In this document: positions 24,488 through 35,498 of the stretch, piece after piece
Layout of the letters: each line of letters opens with the position of its first letter
Position numbering within the stretch: position 1 is the stretch's first letter
DNA from: Nymphaea colorata
Taxonomy: Eukaryota; Streptophyta; Magnoliopsida; Nymphaeales; Nymphaeaceae
Direction: 5' to 3'
DNA length: 64,000 bases
NCBI RefSeq assembly: GCF_008831285.2
Contig: NC_045146.1
Span: 21,958,703-22,022,702 of the forward strand
Position numbers and translations under genes: made by a program
The notes under the pieces: model-generated
The model's input: only the letters and a program-made list of their open reading frames with translations
Database searches by the model: none
What the model was told of the DNA's origin: nothing

Positions 24488-25969
24488 ATGCCGTGGCCCG
24501 TCTACCTCCTCCGCCGTCCCTCGCCTCTGCGATCGGCGTCCCCGGCGGTCCGCCTCCTCTCGCAGTCGTGCGGCGTCCTCAAGAAGCAGGATCGCGTCCG
24601 CGATCATGGGTTCGACAATTACATGGAGGTACACAAGAAGGTCCGGAAGGTCCTCAAGTTCCAGGAGCTCATCCAGAGCCAGCCCGGCCGCAGCATCTGC
24701 GTTGCCCGCCTAGACTCCCTCGCCCGCCGCCTCGGCTTCCGCCAGTTCGAGTCCGGCGCCTTCATCCTCCGATTCCCTCACGTCTTCGACGTCTACGAGC
24801 ACCCCGTCCAGCGCAACCTGTGGTGCCGTCTGACCCGCTCTGCTTCTCGTCAGATCGCCGCCGAGTCCTCCGCCCTCGCCGCCCAGCTCCCCGACGCCGT
24901 CATCCGCCTCCGCAGGCTCCTCATGATGTCGAGCACCGGCCGCCTCCGCCTCGACCACATCCGCGTCGCCCGCTATGACCTCGGCCTCCCAGACGACTTC
25001 GAGCAGTCGGCCATCCTCGCGAACCCTAGCTTCTTCCGCGTCTGCGGCAGCGCCGGTGGCCCGAAGTTTGTCGAGATAGTCGATCGGGACCCTGAATTGG
25101 CCTGCTGCGAGATCGAGCGGCTGCGGGAGCGGGAGTACCGTGAACGGGGGAAGGACGCGGAGAGCATCCGCTTCTCCTTCATCGTCAATTTTCCTCCCGG
25201 GTTCAAGATCAGCAAGTACTATAAGATCGCCGTGTGGAAATGGCAGCGACTGCCGTACTGGTCGCCTTACGAGGACGTCAGCGGCTATGATCTGAGGTCT
25301 CTCGAGGCGCAGCGGCGGATGGAGAAGCGGGCGGTGGCCACCATACACGAGCTGGTCTGCCTCACTGTGGAGAAGAAGATCACATTGGAGAGGATCGCCC
25401 ATTTCAGGAACGAGTTCAATTTGCCAAAGAAACTGAAGGATTTCCTACTCCAGCATCAGGGGATCTTCTACATCTCGACGAGGGGGAACCATGGCAAGCT
25501 TCACACGATCTTCCTCCGTGAGGCGTATCGCAGAGGAGATTTAATCGAGCCTAACGACTTGTATATGGCCAGGAGGGGTCTGATCGATTTGATCCTTGCG
25601 GGCCCAAGGAAGACGAGAATGGACAGAGAGCTCTGCCATTTCAGGAGGGATAGGGAGGACGACGATGGATTTAGACGGTACATTGACGATAGTTGTAGGC
25701 GGGATTTGGAAGAGGAGATTCCCCGAGTTGGATTTGAAAGTGGGGTAGCTCTTAGTGGCGGTGAAACATGTGTTAATGATGAAGAAGGTGGAGACATGCA
25801 TTTGAGCTTTCAGGAAGAAGGGAATTTGGAATTGAGTGGTGAAGAGAAGTCTGGCTGCGAGTCAGATTATGTGAGCTCTGAAGACAGTGATTATGGGGAA
25901 GATGGTGACAGCAGTAAGGATGGGGATTCCGCCGAGGAAATGGCGTATGATGGAAGCTATGGTAAATAA
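24488..25969 (+). CDS. WTF9: PORR-domain organelle RNA-splicing factor (WTF9-like)
   Basis: This intronless gene encodes a 493-residue plant organelle RNA recognition protein. PORR proteins bind group II introns in chloroplasts or mitochondria; Arabidopsis WTF9 (At2g39120) is needed for mitochondrial ccmFC and rpl2 intron splicing. The start at 24488 gives an arginine- and serine-rich, acid-free N terminus (MPWPVYLLRRPSPLRSASPA), as in a mitochondrial presequence. The PORR region spans about residues 37-375: RVRDHGFDNYMEV, RRLGFRQFESGAFILRFPHVF, SFIVNFPPGFKI, WQRLPYWSPYEDVSGYD, EKKITLERIAHFRNEFNLPK and FLLQHQGIFYISTRGN. The last roughly 100 residues are an acidic S/E/D/G-rich tail beyond the usual family end near 390. 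The 5' half is very GC-rich with C or G in third positions; the 3' part is not. Paralogue assignment within the WTF family is inferred. Confidence 0.9.
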   Translation: MPWPVYLLRRPSPLRSASPAVRLLSQSCGVLKKQDRVRDHGFDNYMEVHKKVRKVLKFQELIQSQPGRSICVARLDSLARRLGFRQFESGAFILRFPHVFDVYEHPVQRNLWCRLTRSASRQIAAESSALAAQLPDAVIRLRRLLMMSSTGRLRLDHIRVARYDLGLPDDFEQSAILANPSFFRVCGSAGGPKFVEIVDRDPELACCEIERLREREYRERGKDAESIRFSFIVNFPPGFKISKYYKIAVWKWQRLPYWSPYEDVSGYDLRSLEAQRRMEKRAVATIHELVCLTVEKKITLERIAHFRNEFNLPKKLKDFLLQHQGIFYISTRGNHGKLHTIFLREAYRRGDLIEPNDLYMARRGLIDLILAGPRKTRMDRELCHFRRDREDDDGFRRYIDDSCRRDLEEEIPRVGFESGVALSGGETCVNDEEGGDMHLSFQEEGNLELSGEEKSGCESDYVSSEDSDYGEDGDSSKDGDSAEEMAYDGSYGK

Positions 25970-27929
25970 TGTCGTGCTACTACGGACAGAAGATCAAATG
26001 TACCTTGAGAACGCCTGCTACAGTTGCTACTGGTGCGTTGTTTGTGGGGACGCGCTTTGACACCACACGGATTGGAAAAAATCATCGGAAGAAGGCGGAA
26101 ATATTGGTCGGGAAAATCCTGGAGGCTTTCCTAACGCGTCGGATATGCTGCACGTATGCTGTTGTAAAACTCAGAGGCACTTTCTCTGGGCACTGAGTAA
26201 AGTCTTCTCTTTACTTTGGCCTTGCTATAGAAGCAAGAAGCCCTAAATATTGAAGTCTTGTAAAGAAAAGCTCAAGGCTTGGTCTGGGGAAAATTTATAT
26301 GAGGATGGACTAACAGATTGCTTGCTAACATACAGTTACAATCCAAGCAAAATTCAGAGCAGGAAGCTAAATGTACTGATTCCTATGTATATCTCATTGA
26401 TGGGAATGGTCTTTCACGCCGAGTATGCAGTCAGAATTGCTGGCCGAAAGTCATTTTTCATAAAGGTTCTGATAGCTTTTTCGTCGAGGAAGCATTTTGA
26501 TAGCCTTCACTTGATGTGTGTAGCAGGTTTTTGACTTACTGCTTTCGATGGTCTTGTTGATTTATCATAAACTTCAAGTAGGGACTACACTGTGTCTGCT
26601 GCTGAAGGTTGTAATTCTTGCAAGAAATGACCTGTTCCTGCCAAAAGTTTGATGGTATTTTACCCGAAGGACAGCACTTCATTGAATTGGGAGGCACCGG
26701 TTAACAGCGTCAGCTTGATATATTTTTTCCTTTCTTTGCTAATCGATTGGTATGTCATATCGTATTTGCTGTATTGGTCGCTCTTCTTTCCTGAACAAGC
26801 CTCCAAAAGTTGGACACTGCTGAAGAAGTTTTGGGAAGCGAAACAGCAGTTAGCTACAGTAGCAATCTGAACAAAGATCTTGGCAAAGACTGAAGCTAAG
26901 TCGAATGCTACTTGCTTTTTGCGTTTGCACAATCCATTCCCTATCCACAGTTCCTCAGTTAAAGGTGTATATTCTTAATTTGGTTTGAACCATCGGATAA
27001 CTTATTGCTATGTTTGCTTGCACCATATTGTAGTTTCTGATGTGTTAGTAATTTAGTATCATCAAATCGTTTGATTAAGAAGATCACAGTTAACCTGAAG
27101 TTGTGATTGTAGCTCGTTGAAGCCGAATAATAAGAATTCTTGGTTGGCTCTTTCATAGACTTAAAATTGTCACTGAATTCTCCTGCGGATAAATTTTTCG
27201 TCTGGTGATCTTGTACGTTCTGATTTGACCAACTTATTTATACGTTGAACTGGATAGCATGAAGAAAGGGCGAACTCATAATGGGCGATGATGATCTGAG
27301 GTGAATAAATCTTTCTCGCCCTTCTTTTTTCTGTCCATCTTTTTCATAATCCTGAAAGTAATTAGGATCTAAGTTGATCCAGAATCGGAAATATTCAGCA
27401 AGATGGTCTGAGCATTTTATAGCGCATAATGGACTACTAGATGAATCATTTTTCTTGTTTTTGGATGATGGAGTGACCTTGGAGAACCAAACCACTTAAT
27501 GGGCATTTACCTGCTTAAGAGGAAAGTTATAATTTCAACCATGAAAAAGCTCAGACTGCAAAATGGCAAAGGAAAATTGGGCTCCAAGCAAGAACTAGTC
27601 ATTGCATCTTTAATCAAGCCATTCACGGTTTTAATCCATCGTTGGTTGTTGGTTCCGCGTATGAGAAAGACAGCCAATGCCATTTTTCTTGCTTGCGTCA
27701 ATCTTTTCCTTTCCAAACCTTACCTGAAATTTGATCATTCTGATGTATGTGCTCATCTCGGCAACACTTTGTCATACGAAAAGAAAATGTCTCGAAACTT
27801 TAGAATGAAAGAAAATTACGTGAGAACATGTCCTGTTTTCGTTGACGCAAAAGTTGAATTTGCAGATTGAAAGGGTCACGCGAATTTTCTGCTGTTTATG
27901 AAGATGAATTTTATTCAAGGGGTCGATCA

Positions 27930-27952
27930 GTGAATTAGTGAAGACTCCTTAA

Positions 27953-27985
<33 letters not shown>

Positions 27986-28001
27986 CTATATATATATATA
28001 G

Positions 28002-28032
<31 letters not shown>

Positions 28033-28061
28033 TAGAGATTAAGGAGCCTTCACTTATTCAC
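27930..28061. repeat. 132-bp fold-back with microsatellite core
   Basis: GTGAATTAGTGAAGACTCC at the left end faces GGAGCCTTCACTTATTCAC at the right end. Inward, TTAATCTCTCTC pairs with GAGATTAAG, and the core is (CT)n(AT)n facing (AT)n(GA)n. Almost the whole unit can fold into one long hairpin. It may be a MITE whose interior turned into a microsatellite. No clear target duplication was found. Confidence 0.75.
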
Positions 28062-28799
28062 TTTGATTTAAGTGCATGGACCAAATTGGAACTCAGATTT
28101 TACAACTGAATCTTGCATTCACCTGATCTGCAGGGTTCATCAGGTGATTGTGATCTCATGATCAAAAGCGCAGCACTACTTGTACATGGGAGAACTGTGT
28201 TTTTTATTTTTTTTTTGTCTTTATCTACCTTATCTTTTCCCCGATTCCTAAGGTTTTACCAATCCAAATTTAGATGGGATCAAGCTGCCATGCAAATACA
28301 CACATGGTAACAAGCACCCATTACTTAATTTGACATTTAAACTGGTTTCAAATTGGATAAAAATAGATTCAATTCATACTAGTGATCTAAATGCCCATTG
28401 AATCCAAGTAAAATATGAACTAGCAAATCGGAATCTGATGCTCACGTATGTGGACCTTATTTCATATTTAATATGCAGTACATACTTTTACTAGTTCTCC
28501 CAAAAGTGGCTGATATTAAATGCAGATGAAGGGACTTGCAAAGTTATGCAATTTTAAGTTCTTTGGATCGATTGAAGTCGTGAAGCCAGACGACATTTTA
28601 TTGGAGTAGATTTTCTAAATCTCAAAACTTTTTCGTCCCTGATTTTATGGTTTTAATATATTAATGTGCACAATTTCTCTCTTTTTCACATGAAGGGGGA
28701 ACGTAGTTCTGGTTGCAACCAAAATGACAAAGCTGAAACTCGATTCATATTTCTTCATTGTTCAACTTGACTATACCTTTCCAAATCCTCTCCTTTAGA

Positions 28800-29120
28800 G
28801 ATGTGAAATGGATTCGGATCGGATATCAAAAAAAGCCAACACCGGATCGAGAAACCAGATTGAGTTCGGCTTCAAGAAATCATGTCTGTTTTGGATCTTT
28901 CATTCGAATTGAAATAAATATTCAATTGGATTCATCAAGTTCAAATAAGTATCCAATATCCATACCTTTTAAAAGTCAATGCTTAACATATCATAAAGCC
29001 AGTTTAGATCGGATTCTGATTGTTAATTTAAAAATAGAACTTGAATATGGTATAAACTTAACTTTATTTAAATTTGAATTTGAATCCAAATACGAGAACA
29101 TCTCACAAATCGAATAATAG
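28800..29120. repeat. GAATCCAAAT-word dispersed repeat, copy 1
   Basis: This AT-rich block is built from recurring words such as GGATTCGGATCGGATAT, ATTCAATTGGATTC and GAATTTGAATCC. It ends with GAATCCAAATACGAGAACATC and then ACAAATCGAATAATA; the same ending occurs at 32255-32285. A plus-strand frame of 119 codons is an artefact of the low stop density in these words. The element class is unknown. Confidence 0.5.
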
Positions 29121-30312
29121 TAAACAAGTTCATGTAATTACTCTTATCAAGTAAGGTCCACTTGTAGACATTAATCTGCCTCATAATTTTAACTTCAATT
29201 CTTCTGGTGCATTTTAATGCAGTTTAAGAAAGAGACTGTCTCCGTTTTCCCAGCAATTCCCTTTAACGCGAACAACGTAAGCTTTTTGCAGTGTCATAAT
29301 ATCTACTGGTCTTACAAATTTACGCTGGTGTTGTATAAATGTCATAATAATTCACTTTCTCCTTAGACAAACTTCTTTTAAATGGAGTATAATTATTATT
29401 TATTCCTTTTGTGGCATTCAATGTGACTGGTGGATAATAAAGTTGAAGCATCTTAAAAGATTATTCTCCATGAGACTTGCAAAGAGGGGTCGGCGAAGAT
29501 CTGAGATCATGATGTGCAGAAGGAGAGAAGTATTTATCGTCTTACGGCAATAAATAAATATCGGTTAATATTCAGTTGAATTTATGACATTTATTTATTA
29601 CGCACGTTAGTTCAAACATATCTATCAGCTTTGCTGCACCAACGGCAGGTTGTGAAAATAAAATTAAGTCGCAAGAGGAATGAGGTGAATGCTCCTGTTT
29701 AAGATCAAGTCTTAATCTGCCATTTCAAACTCTCTCCTGTTGTCATCAATGGTGTTTAAATGGTAAGAGGGAGAATATCTGAGAGAGACATTTTGTCTCG
29801 GACATGCAGTCCCCATGAAACCAAGTATGATAATGTCGACTTTCATCATATTATGCTAAAAAAACCTCCATTTTTCTGTATTTTTTTTTTCTCATCCCTA
29901 GAGATAAGAAAGAGACGACGGCATATTATTTCACGGATGCGTGGTCAAGTGGATAAGGCGAGCAATTTATCGAATCTCAACTCAGAATTAAAAGTTTAGT
30001 GCTGAAAGAAAGAATTGAAGGGAAAATGGTACACCGAATTGAGTGGACTCCATTAACTCCATTGGTTGTTGGTAGGTCTTGAATCTTCTACCTTTGAAGG
30101 TAGCAAGAAAATGACGATGCATGTGCATGCCAGGCAACAAGATGTTACTTTGATTATGATGTTCAACGCTGTTGTGCCCTTCTATTCAGCTGGGTGTGGG
30201 GCTCCATGCCCCCCCTTGGAGTTTACTTCAAGGCAGCTCCAAGATATTAAAACAGAAGAAAAGAGAAAATGAGGGAGTTAACACTGGGCCACACTGTTGA
30301 ATTGTTCATTCT

Positions 30313-30340
30313 AGAGAGAAGAGAAGAGAAGAGAAGAGAC
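30313..30340. repeat. (GAGAA)n microsatellite
   Basis: About five tandem GAGAA units; no coding context. Confidence 0.8.
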
Positions 30341-31050
30341 CCTAGATCTTCACAACCAACAATTATTGGGCTCTTCTTGGATCCCACTTTCCGATCAGTG
30401 TGAAAGGGCACGTCGTGTTTTAATAGGAAAAAGGAAGACACCGTTATCTCAAAGTTAGGGAAGTTTCATTTTATATATTTGACTGAGAATCCAAATAGAT
30501 ATCATTCATAATCTATTCACGTCGGTGTTGTTGCATAAAATATAAAGCAGAGGAAGATCTCTCCCAAAGCTTTATGTAGATAAGGATGCTGCCTAAATCT
30601 CAGAGAATAGAAATTGACGCCACAGTTTGGTACCGAATTAAAAAAGAATAGAAATTCAAACTGTTGATGTCTGCAAGTTTAGGGCACGGTAGACGTCAAA
30701 ACTGTACAAGACGTCATGCTTTTCTCCTCCTCTTTTTAAGAGGGACAGAGAGATTTTTCAAGTCTTTTTATTAGACTTATCAGAGTTGCCTGACGCCTAC
30801 GCACTGAGAAAATTTCTCCAATATCGCAATAAAGGATACATGCACCTCAAGCAAGTAATGAATTTCAGATCCACCTCGAGTTGGTGGTTTTAAAGCCGAC
30901 TCACCAAATCAGGCGTACGAAGCTTTTGTGGCTACAGTTTTCAAAGATTCAAGTTAAAACAAAGATAAAGAATTAGTATAACGCAGGACTTTGCTCACCA
31001 CCAACAAGCTGAGTATAGCATAACTGGTGAAAGTTTAACCATTAATTTGA

Positions 31051-31303
31051 CGGTAGATGCACACCACTTTTGTTGATTGGTATCCTCGCTCTTTTTCTAG
31101 ATTTCAAAGCATTTTTAAACCTCTAGAAAATGAGAACAGTAGATGCACGACAGTTTAGTTGATGGGTATTCTACTCTTTTCCTAGATTTCAAAGCAGCTC
31201 TAAACCTCCAGAAAATGAGGACGGTAGATGCACGACACTTTAGTTGACGGGTATCCCACTTTTCTCATAGATTTCAAAGCAGCTCTAAACCTCCAGAAAA
31301 TGA
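31051..31303. repeat. Tandem repeat, three units of about 86 bp
   Basis: Units begin at about 31051, 31137 and 31222 with C(G/A)GTAGATGCAC, continue with TTGATGGGTAT and CTAGATTTCAAAGCA, and end with AAACCTCCAGAAAATGA. Units 2 and 3 are closer to each other than to unit 1, which suggests a stepwise duplication. No coding frame runs through them. Confidence 0.85.
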
Positions 31304-32189
31304 AAAGGGAACTGATGCGAAGAAAATTTCTGTTTCTCAAGCCTGAATTTTGAGAGAAAACGTTCCTGTTGGGTAGAGAAGGCCGGCCAAAAGTTTTGTT
31401 TCCATGAAAGGAGCTTGCCGGCCCTATCAGTAATCCATGTTCAGAATCCAAATCAAACGTCTCTTTTCTTCTCTGTCTCTAACTAATCTTGCGTTTTATG
31501 ATTCTTAAGTTCTGTAAGTGTTGCTGTTCACAAACCTAAATCCTTCAATTTCCATGACAGAAAAGACTACGAAAGATCTGATCAGATTCTAGAAGGTTTT
31601 AAAAACTAAACCCTCTTGATCTCTTAGCTTTCCTGAATCACAAAATTCACCCTTGGCAGTAGACAATGGATTGTTCATGAACACTGTTTAGTTAAATTAA
31701 TGCAAGAAACCAATTAAATACTTTGAATCCCCACCAGCAGAGTGTTTCTTTATCAAGCTCGGCTCATTCACTTCCGCTGCTTCGGTGCATGCATTGTGGT
31801 CGTCGGGTCACTGTTTATTTTATTCATTGAAAAAGAAAAAGAGCAAAACCGAGGCCTGAGCTGAGGCAATGAATGCGTCCAAAGGGGCGGAAGAATCAAA
31901 ACTTCATAAAAGCTTTGCCCTTGGACAAACGTCAAGTTGAAAAATATATGAGGAATGAAGGCGACGTGCCATTTGACGCATTTTCATCTCTTTTAACAAT
32001 TGTCTCCAGTCTCCTTCCCAGGACCACCCTAGCTAACTCCAAACCCACCCTCCTCCTCCCTTCATTTTCCATGTCAAGCGCCCCCCCTTTAAACCTGATT
32101 GTTCAAAGCTCAGTTTCTTCTTCATATCTTCACATATACGTTTCATCTTCTTAGGTTCGGTGGTAGTCAAATTTGGATGGTGAACTTAA

Positions 32190-32290
32190 AAATCAGATTC
32201 AGAGATGGTATGGACTTTTCTTTATTCGTATTCTCGTTCGAAATTGAATCCAAATATGTGAACATCCGATAAATCTAATATAATAAAAGG
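32190..32290. repeat. GAATCCAAAT-word dispersed repeat, copy 2 (end fragment)
   Basis: GGTATGGACTTTTC, then GAATCCAAATATGTGAACATC and ATAAATCTAATATAATA, parallel the right end of the 28800-29120 block. Related but looser blocks lie at 23690-24170 and 37140-37550. Confidence 0.45.
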
Positions 32291-35002
32291 TATTAACTGA
32301 TTTGAATCAGATCTATCAAGACAATGGTGGATAAAGATAAAAACTGGTGCACTAAGTTTCTCATCTTCTATACCTTGGGAGTGGAGACAGAAATTTATAG
32401 AACACTAAATATATAGTTAACAAATTTTCAATTGACATTGGAGCATTGACTCAGGTCCTGTGGAGCATCCTTATATAACTAGACTCATGTTCACCCAAGT
32501 CCGACATGTAAATTTAAAGCTTCAGATTGGGCTTCATGGGCCGTACCCTACAGATGCTCCACAAATCTCCGCCCTTGTTTTGGGTGTTCATTCCACTTTA
32601 TATCACCCGGTCTAGTTTGGATTTCATTGTAGATCCAGATCTAGAAGGAACCAGCTTGTGCCAAGCCATTCTCTGTCCCGCACATGCAAGGAGCTATGTT
32701 TTTGTTTGTTAGATTACATATCTTCATCTATAGTACCATATATCTATATGTATATATACTTCATAAGAGGTTGTTTGCAAGAATTTTTGTTCACAATAAT
32801 GAACAAGTTGACTAATCAAGTGTTTTGTTAATATTTTTCTTATTCGGTACGTTTTGGTGGAAGATAATGAACGAATTGTTCTTATGCATCTAGAACAATA
32901 TCTGCTTTTGGAAAAAATCAGATGTTCTTGATTCTGTCTCATGGGTTAGAGTTTAATTTACACATCGATCGTATCTTCCGGTGATGATGCACAAACATGA
33001 TTTAATAAACTTTCACTTTAATCTTTACATTACACTCATTTTTTGTTTGAATTGATTTACATGCAATGGATTAAACGGATGCATGATCATGTCGCATTTT
33101 GCCAAAGAGTTTATTTCATGTTTGTAATTCACGAAGTCGGTGTTGCTGCGACATAAATTGGTCGAATCTCGAGGCTTCAAATTGGATATTGTGCTTCATT
33201 TCTCAAGTCTTGAGGTCGATTTGAACTCTTGTTCTTCACTCCTGATCAAGGGATGAGAACCAACAAATTATATAACTAAATCCTTGTTCAAAAATGATGC
33301 GGATGAAGTAATAATAAAGATCTCATAGTAAATAAGGAAAGAATGATTCATTTGCAAACACCATCGGAAAACAACACCAAGAGATTTCCAAAAGTTCCTC
33401 GTTTACTTAAATGTATAAATAATGGCCTGACATACTTTATTCCAAGCTGACATATTATTACATTGAATGCAGGTATCCTCTATTTGAATATTTAACTGTG
33501 AGGGTTGATTGCTGATCTTGGCCTGGTCCCTCCCTGGCTAAACCAGTAAACCCACTTGCCAACACACTCTTTTCTCATTAAATTGCTTGTTTTGGATCTT
33601 TCCCGTGATTCTATCAAAGTGATCTGGCTAACTACTGATAGAATTTGCTCTGGCGTCTCTTGATGGTTACCAACAGTGGTTTAATTGATGATAGAAAAAG
33701 AGGATGCTTAGTTATGTTTTTTAGTCTGAAGAAAGAGATCGATCAAAAGAGTATGAAGTTTGAGTAATAAATTTATCGGCCAATTACTGTTGTTGTCAAA
33801 TGATTGAACACTTATACATGTGGTCAATTTACTTACGAAACTTAGTTGACATTCATAAAAAGTATTTAATGGGATGATTTGAATGTCATGGCTTGTGTGT
33901 TTGACTGATCTGCTTCTAAACTTGTGGCCTTTTCTCCCGGCAAAACCTGCGGGGTCCTTTCCTGAATGAGATCATGTCGGACCATACAGCATTGGAATCT
34001 CTCAAAAGCTCATACTGATACCTTGAAGAGAATGATGCCTTAATCCCCTTTCTCTGCTTCGAGGGTCCAGAACTGCTTGGAACCTGAGCGGATAGCCGGT
34101 CCGCTATTTACTTATTGGCCTTTACCTTCATAAAAGTATGTCATGTTCCTTTATATAGCATTCTTATTTGACAATGAAGATTTGGACAACATTGTGACAT
34201 TTCAGTTGCCTACATTATGTTTCCAATTTTTTTTGTAATGCATGTGCATCACGGTAATAATGTGAAATTGTAGTAAGACTATATACAAGTTGAGCTTCCT
34301 TTGCTTAGGATATCAAGTTCTAGTAACTACTTTAAAATCACTTTGTAACAACCCAGCTCACTCTCAGCCGAGTTCAGATTTATAATTTTATAGATCTGAA
34401 CTTGTTTCTTAATAATTTTGGTTATGCGAAAAAGACATAAACTTGGGCAACTAATTATTTAGCTAACCCTCTTATAAACCTTCAAAAAAAATGGTAATCT
34501 TCAGTTTATTAGTGAAATTTCTCGCAATTAAGTGTTGGACACTCAAAAAACATTACTTTATAGAAAAAAAAAACAGTACTTTGTATTCGCAAATACAGGC
34601 ATTTACATGAAACACATGTGACAGACCGCAATTCATTTCAAAATGTTGGAACCGGAAAAAATGTCATGTGTTTGAACACAACTGGTTCTACGTGACCAGT
34701 TCTTCATTTTGGGTCAAGGCCCTGTCTGCTCCATAAGAGAAAAGGTGACCTTGAATGGGTCAGCACTCAGCTACGCTCACTTATAGCTAAGATTTCTGGA
34801 CCGGTCTTGGCTAAATAAATGAGGAAACTCGATCGTGGTCCGAATTTGAGTAGGTCTAACCAACTTGGTCTAAATTTTGGACGACCACATTGAAGTTAAA
34901 ACTGGTTTCTCCATGACCAAAACAAAGCGATGGAGTCACAACAAGTCAACAGAGTGGGTGAGGCGACTCGAGTCAAGTCAAGCGAAAGAGCGTGGGTCCG
35001 TC

Positions 35003-35490
35003 TAGGGCTGCACACGAGCCGAGTCACCTAACACAAGCTCGAGCTCGACTCGATTAAATAAAGTCGAGCTCGAGCTGGACTCGATTAACTCGATTAGCTC
35101 GTCTAAATAAAATATGATCCTTCATTTTAAAATATCTAGTAAATTTCATGACGTGGGATGAAATTTGTGAATCACTCAACCGAGTCAACCCTGCCAACAG
35201 TTTAGAGCTGCAAATAGACACCATTTGGTATTAGACTGTTCTCATTATTAATTATTATAGAATCATAAGCTGATGACTAACAAAATGGAAATAGGACATA
35301 ATGTATATAAACGAGTCGAGTCAAGTATAAACGAGTCGAGTTCTTAAAACTCGAACTCGACTCGTTTACTCATTCGAGTTTCATTGTAAGCTCGAACTCG
35401 ACTCGTTTATAAACGAGTCGAGCTCGAGCCGAGTTTAACCGGGCGAGTTCGAGTCGAGCCCGAGCTGGCTCGACTCGTTGTGCAGCCCTA
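35003..35490. mobile_element. 488-bp non-autonomous hAT-like element with 8-bp target duplication
   Basis: The element starts TAGGGCTGCACA and ends with its exact reverse complement, TGTGCAGCCCTA. It is flanked by the perfect 8-bp direct repeat GGTCCGTC at 34995-35002 and 35491-35498, the target duplication size of hAT transposons. Inside both ends are dense arrays of CTCGAGCTCGACTCGATT-type words in opposite orientation (35005-35100 and 35315-35480), which recall the subterminal transposase-binding arrays of hAT elements. The centre is AT-rich. It has no coding frame, so mobility would need a transposase supplied from elsewhere. The intact target duplication shows the boundaries are exact. 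Confidence 0.88.
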
Positions 35491-35498
35491 GGTCCGTC

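Larger units (their letters stand above)
25970..34994. other. Long repeat-rich intergenic region
   Basis: No gene can be supported. The first few hundred bases should be the PORR gene 3' UTR. A plus-strand frame at 27499-27870 (123 codons) has no recognisable domain. Identified contents: a fold-back at 27930-28061, GAATCCAAAT-family copies near 28800-29120 and 32190-32290, a (GAGAA)n run at 30313-30340, a three-copy 86-bp tandem repeat at 31051-31303 and a TAGTTAACAAATTTTC repeat copy near 32395-32460. A tRNA-like word at 29940-29965 lacks the rest of a tRNA. Confidence 0.45.
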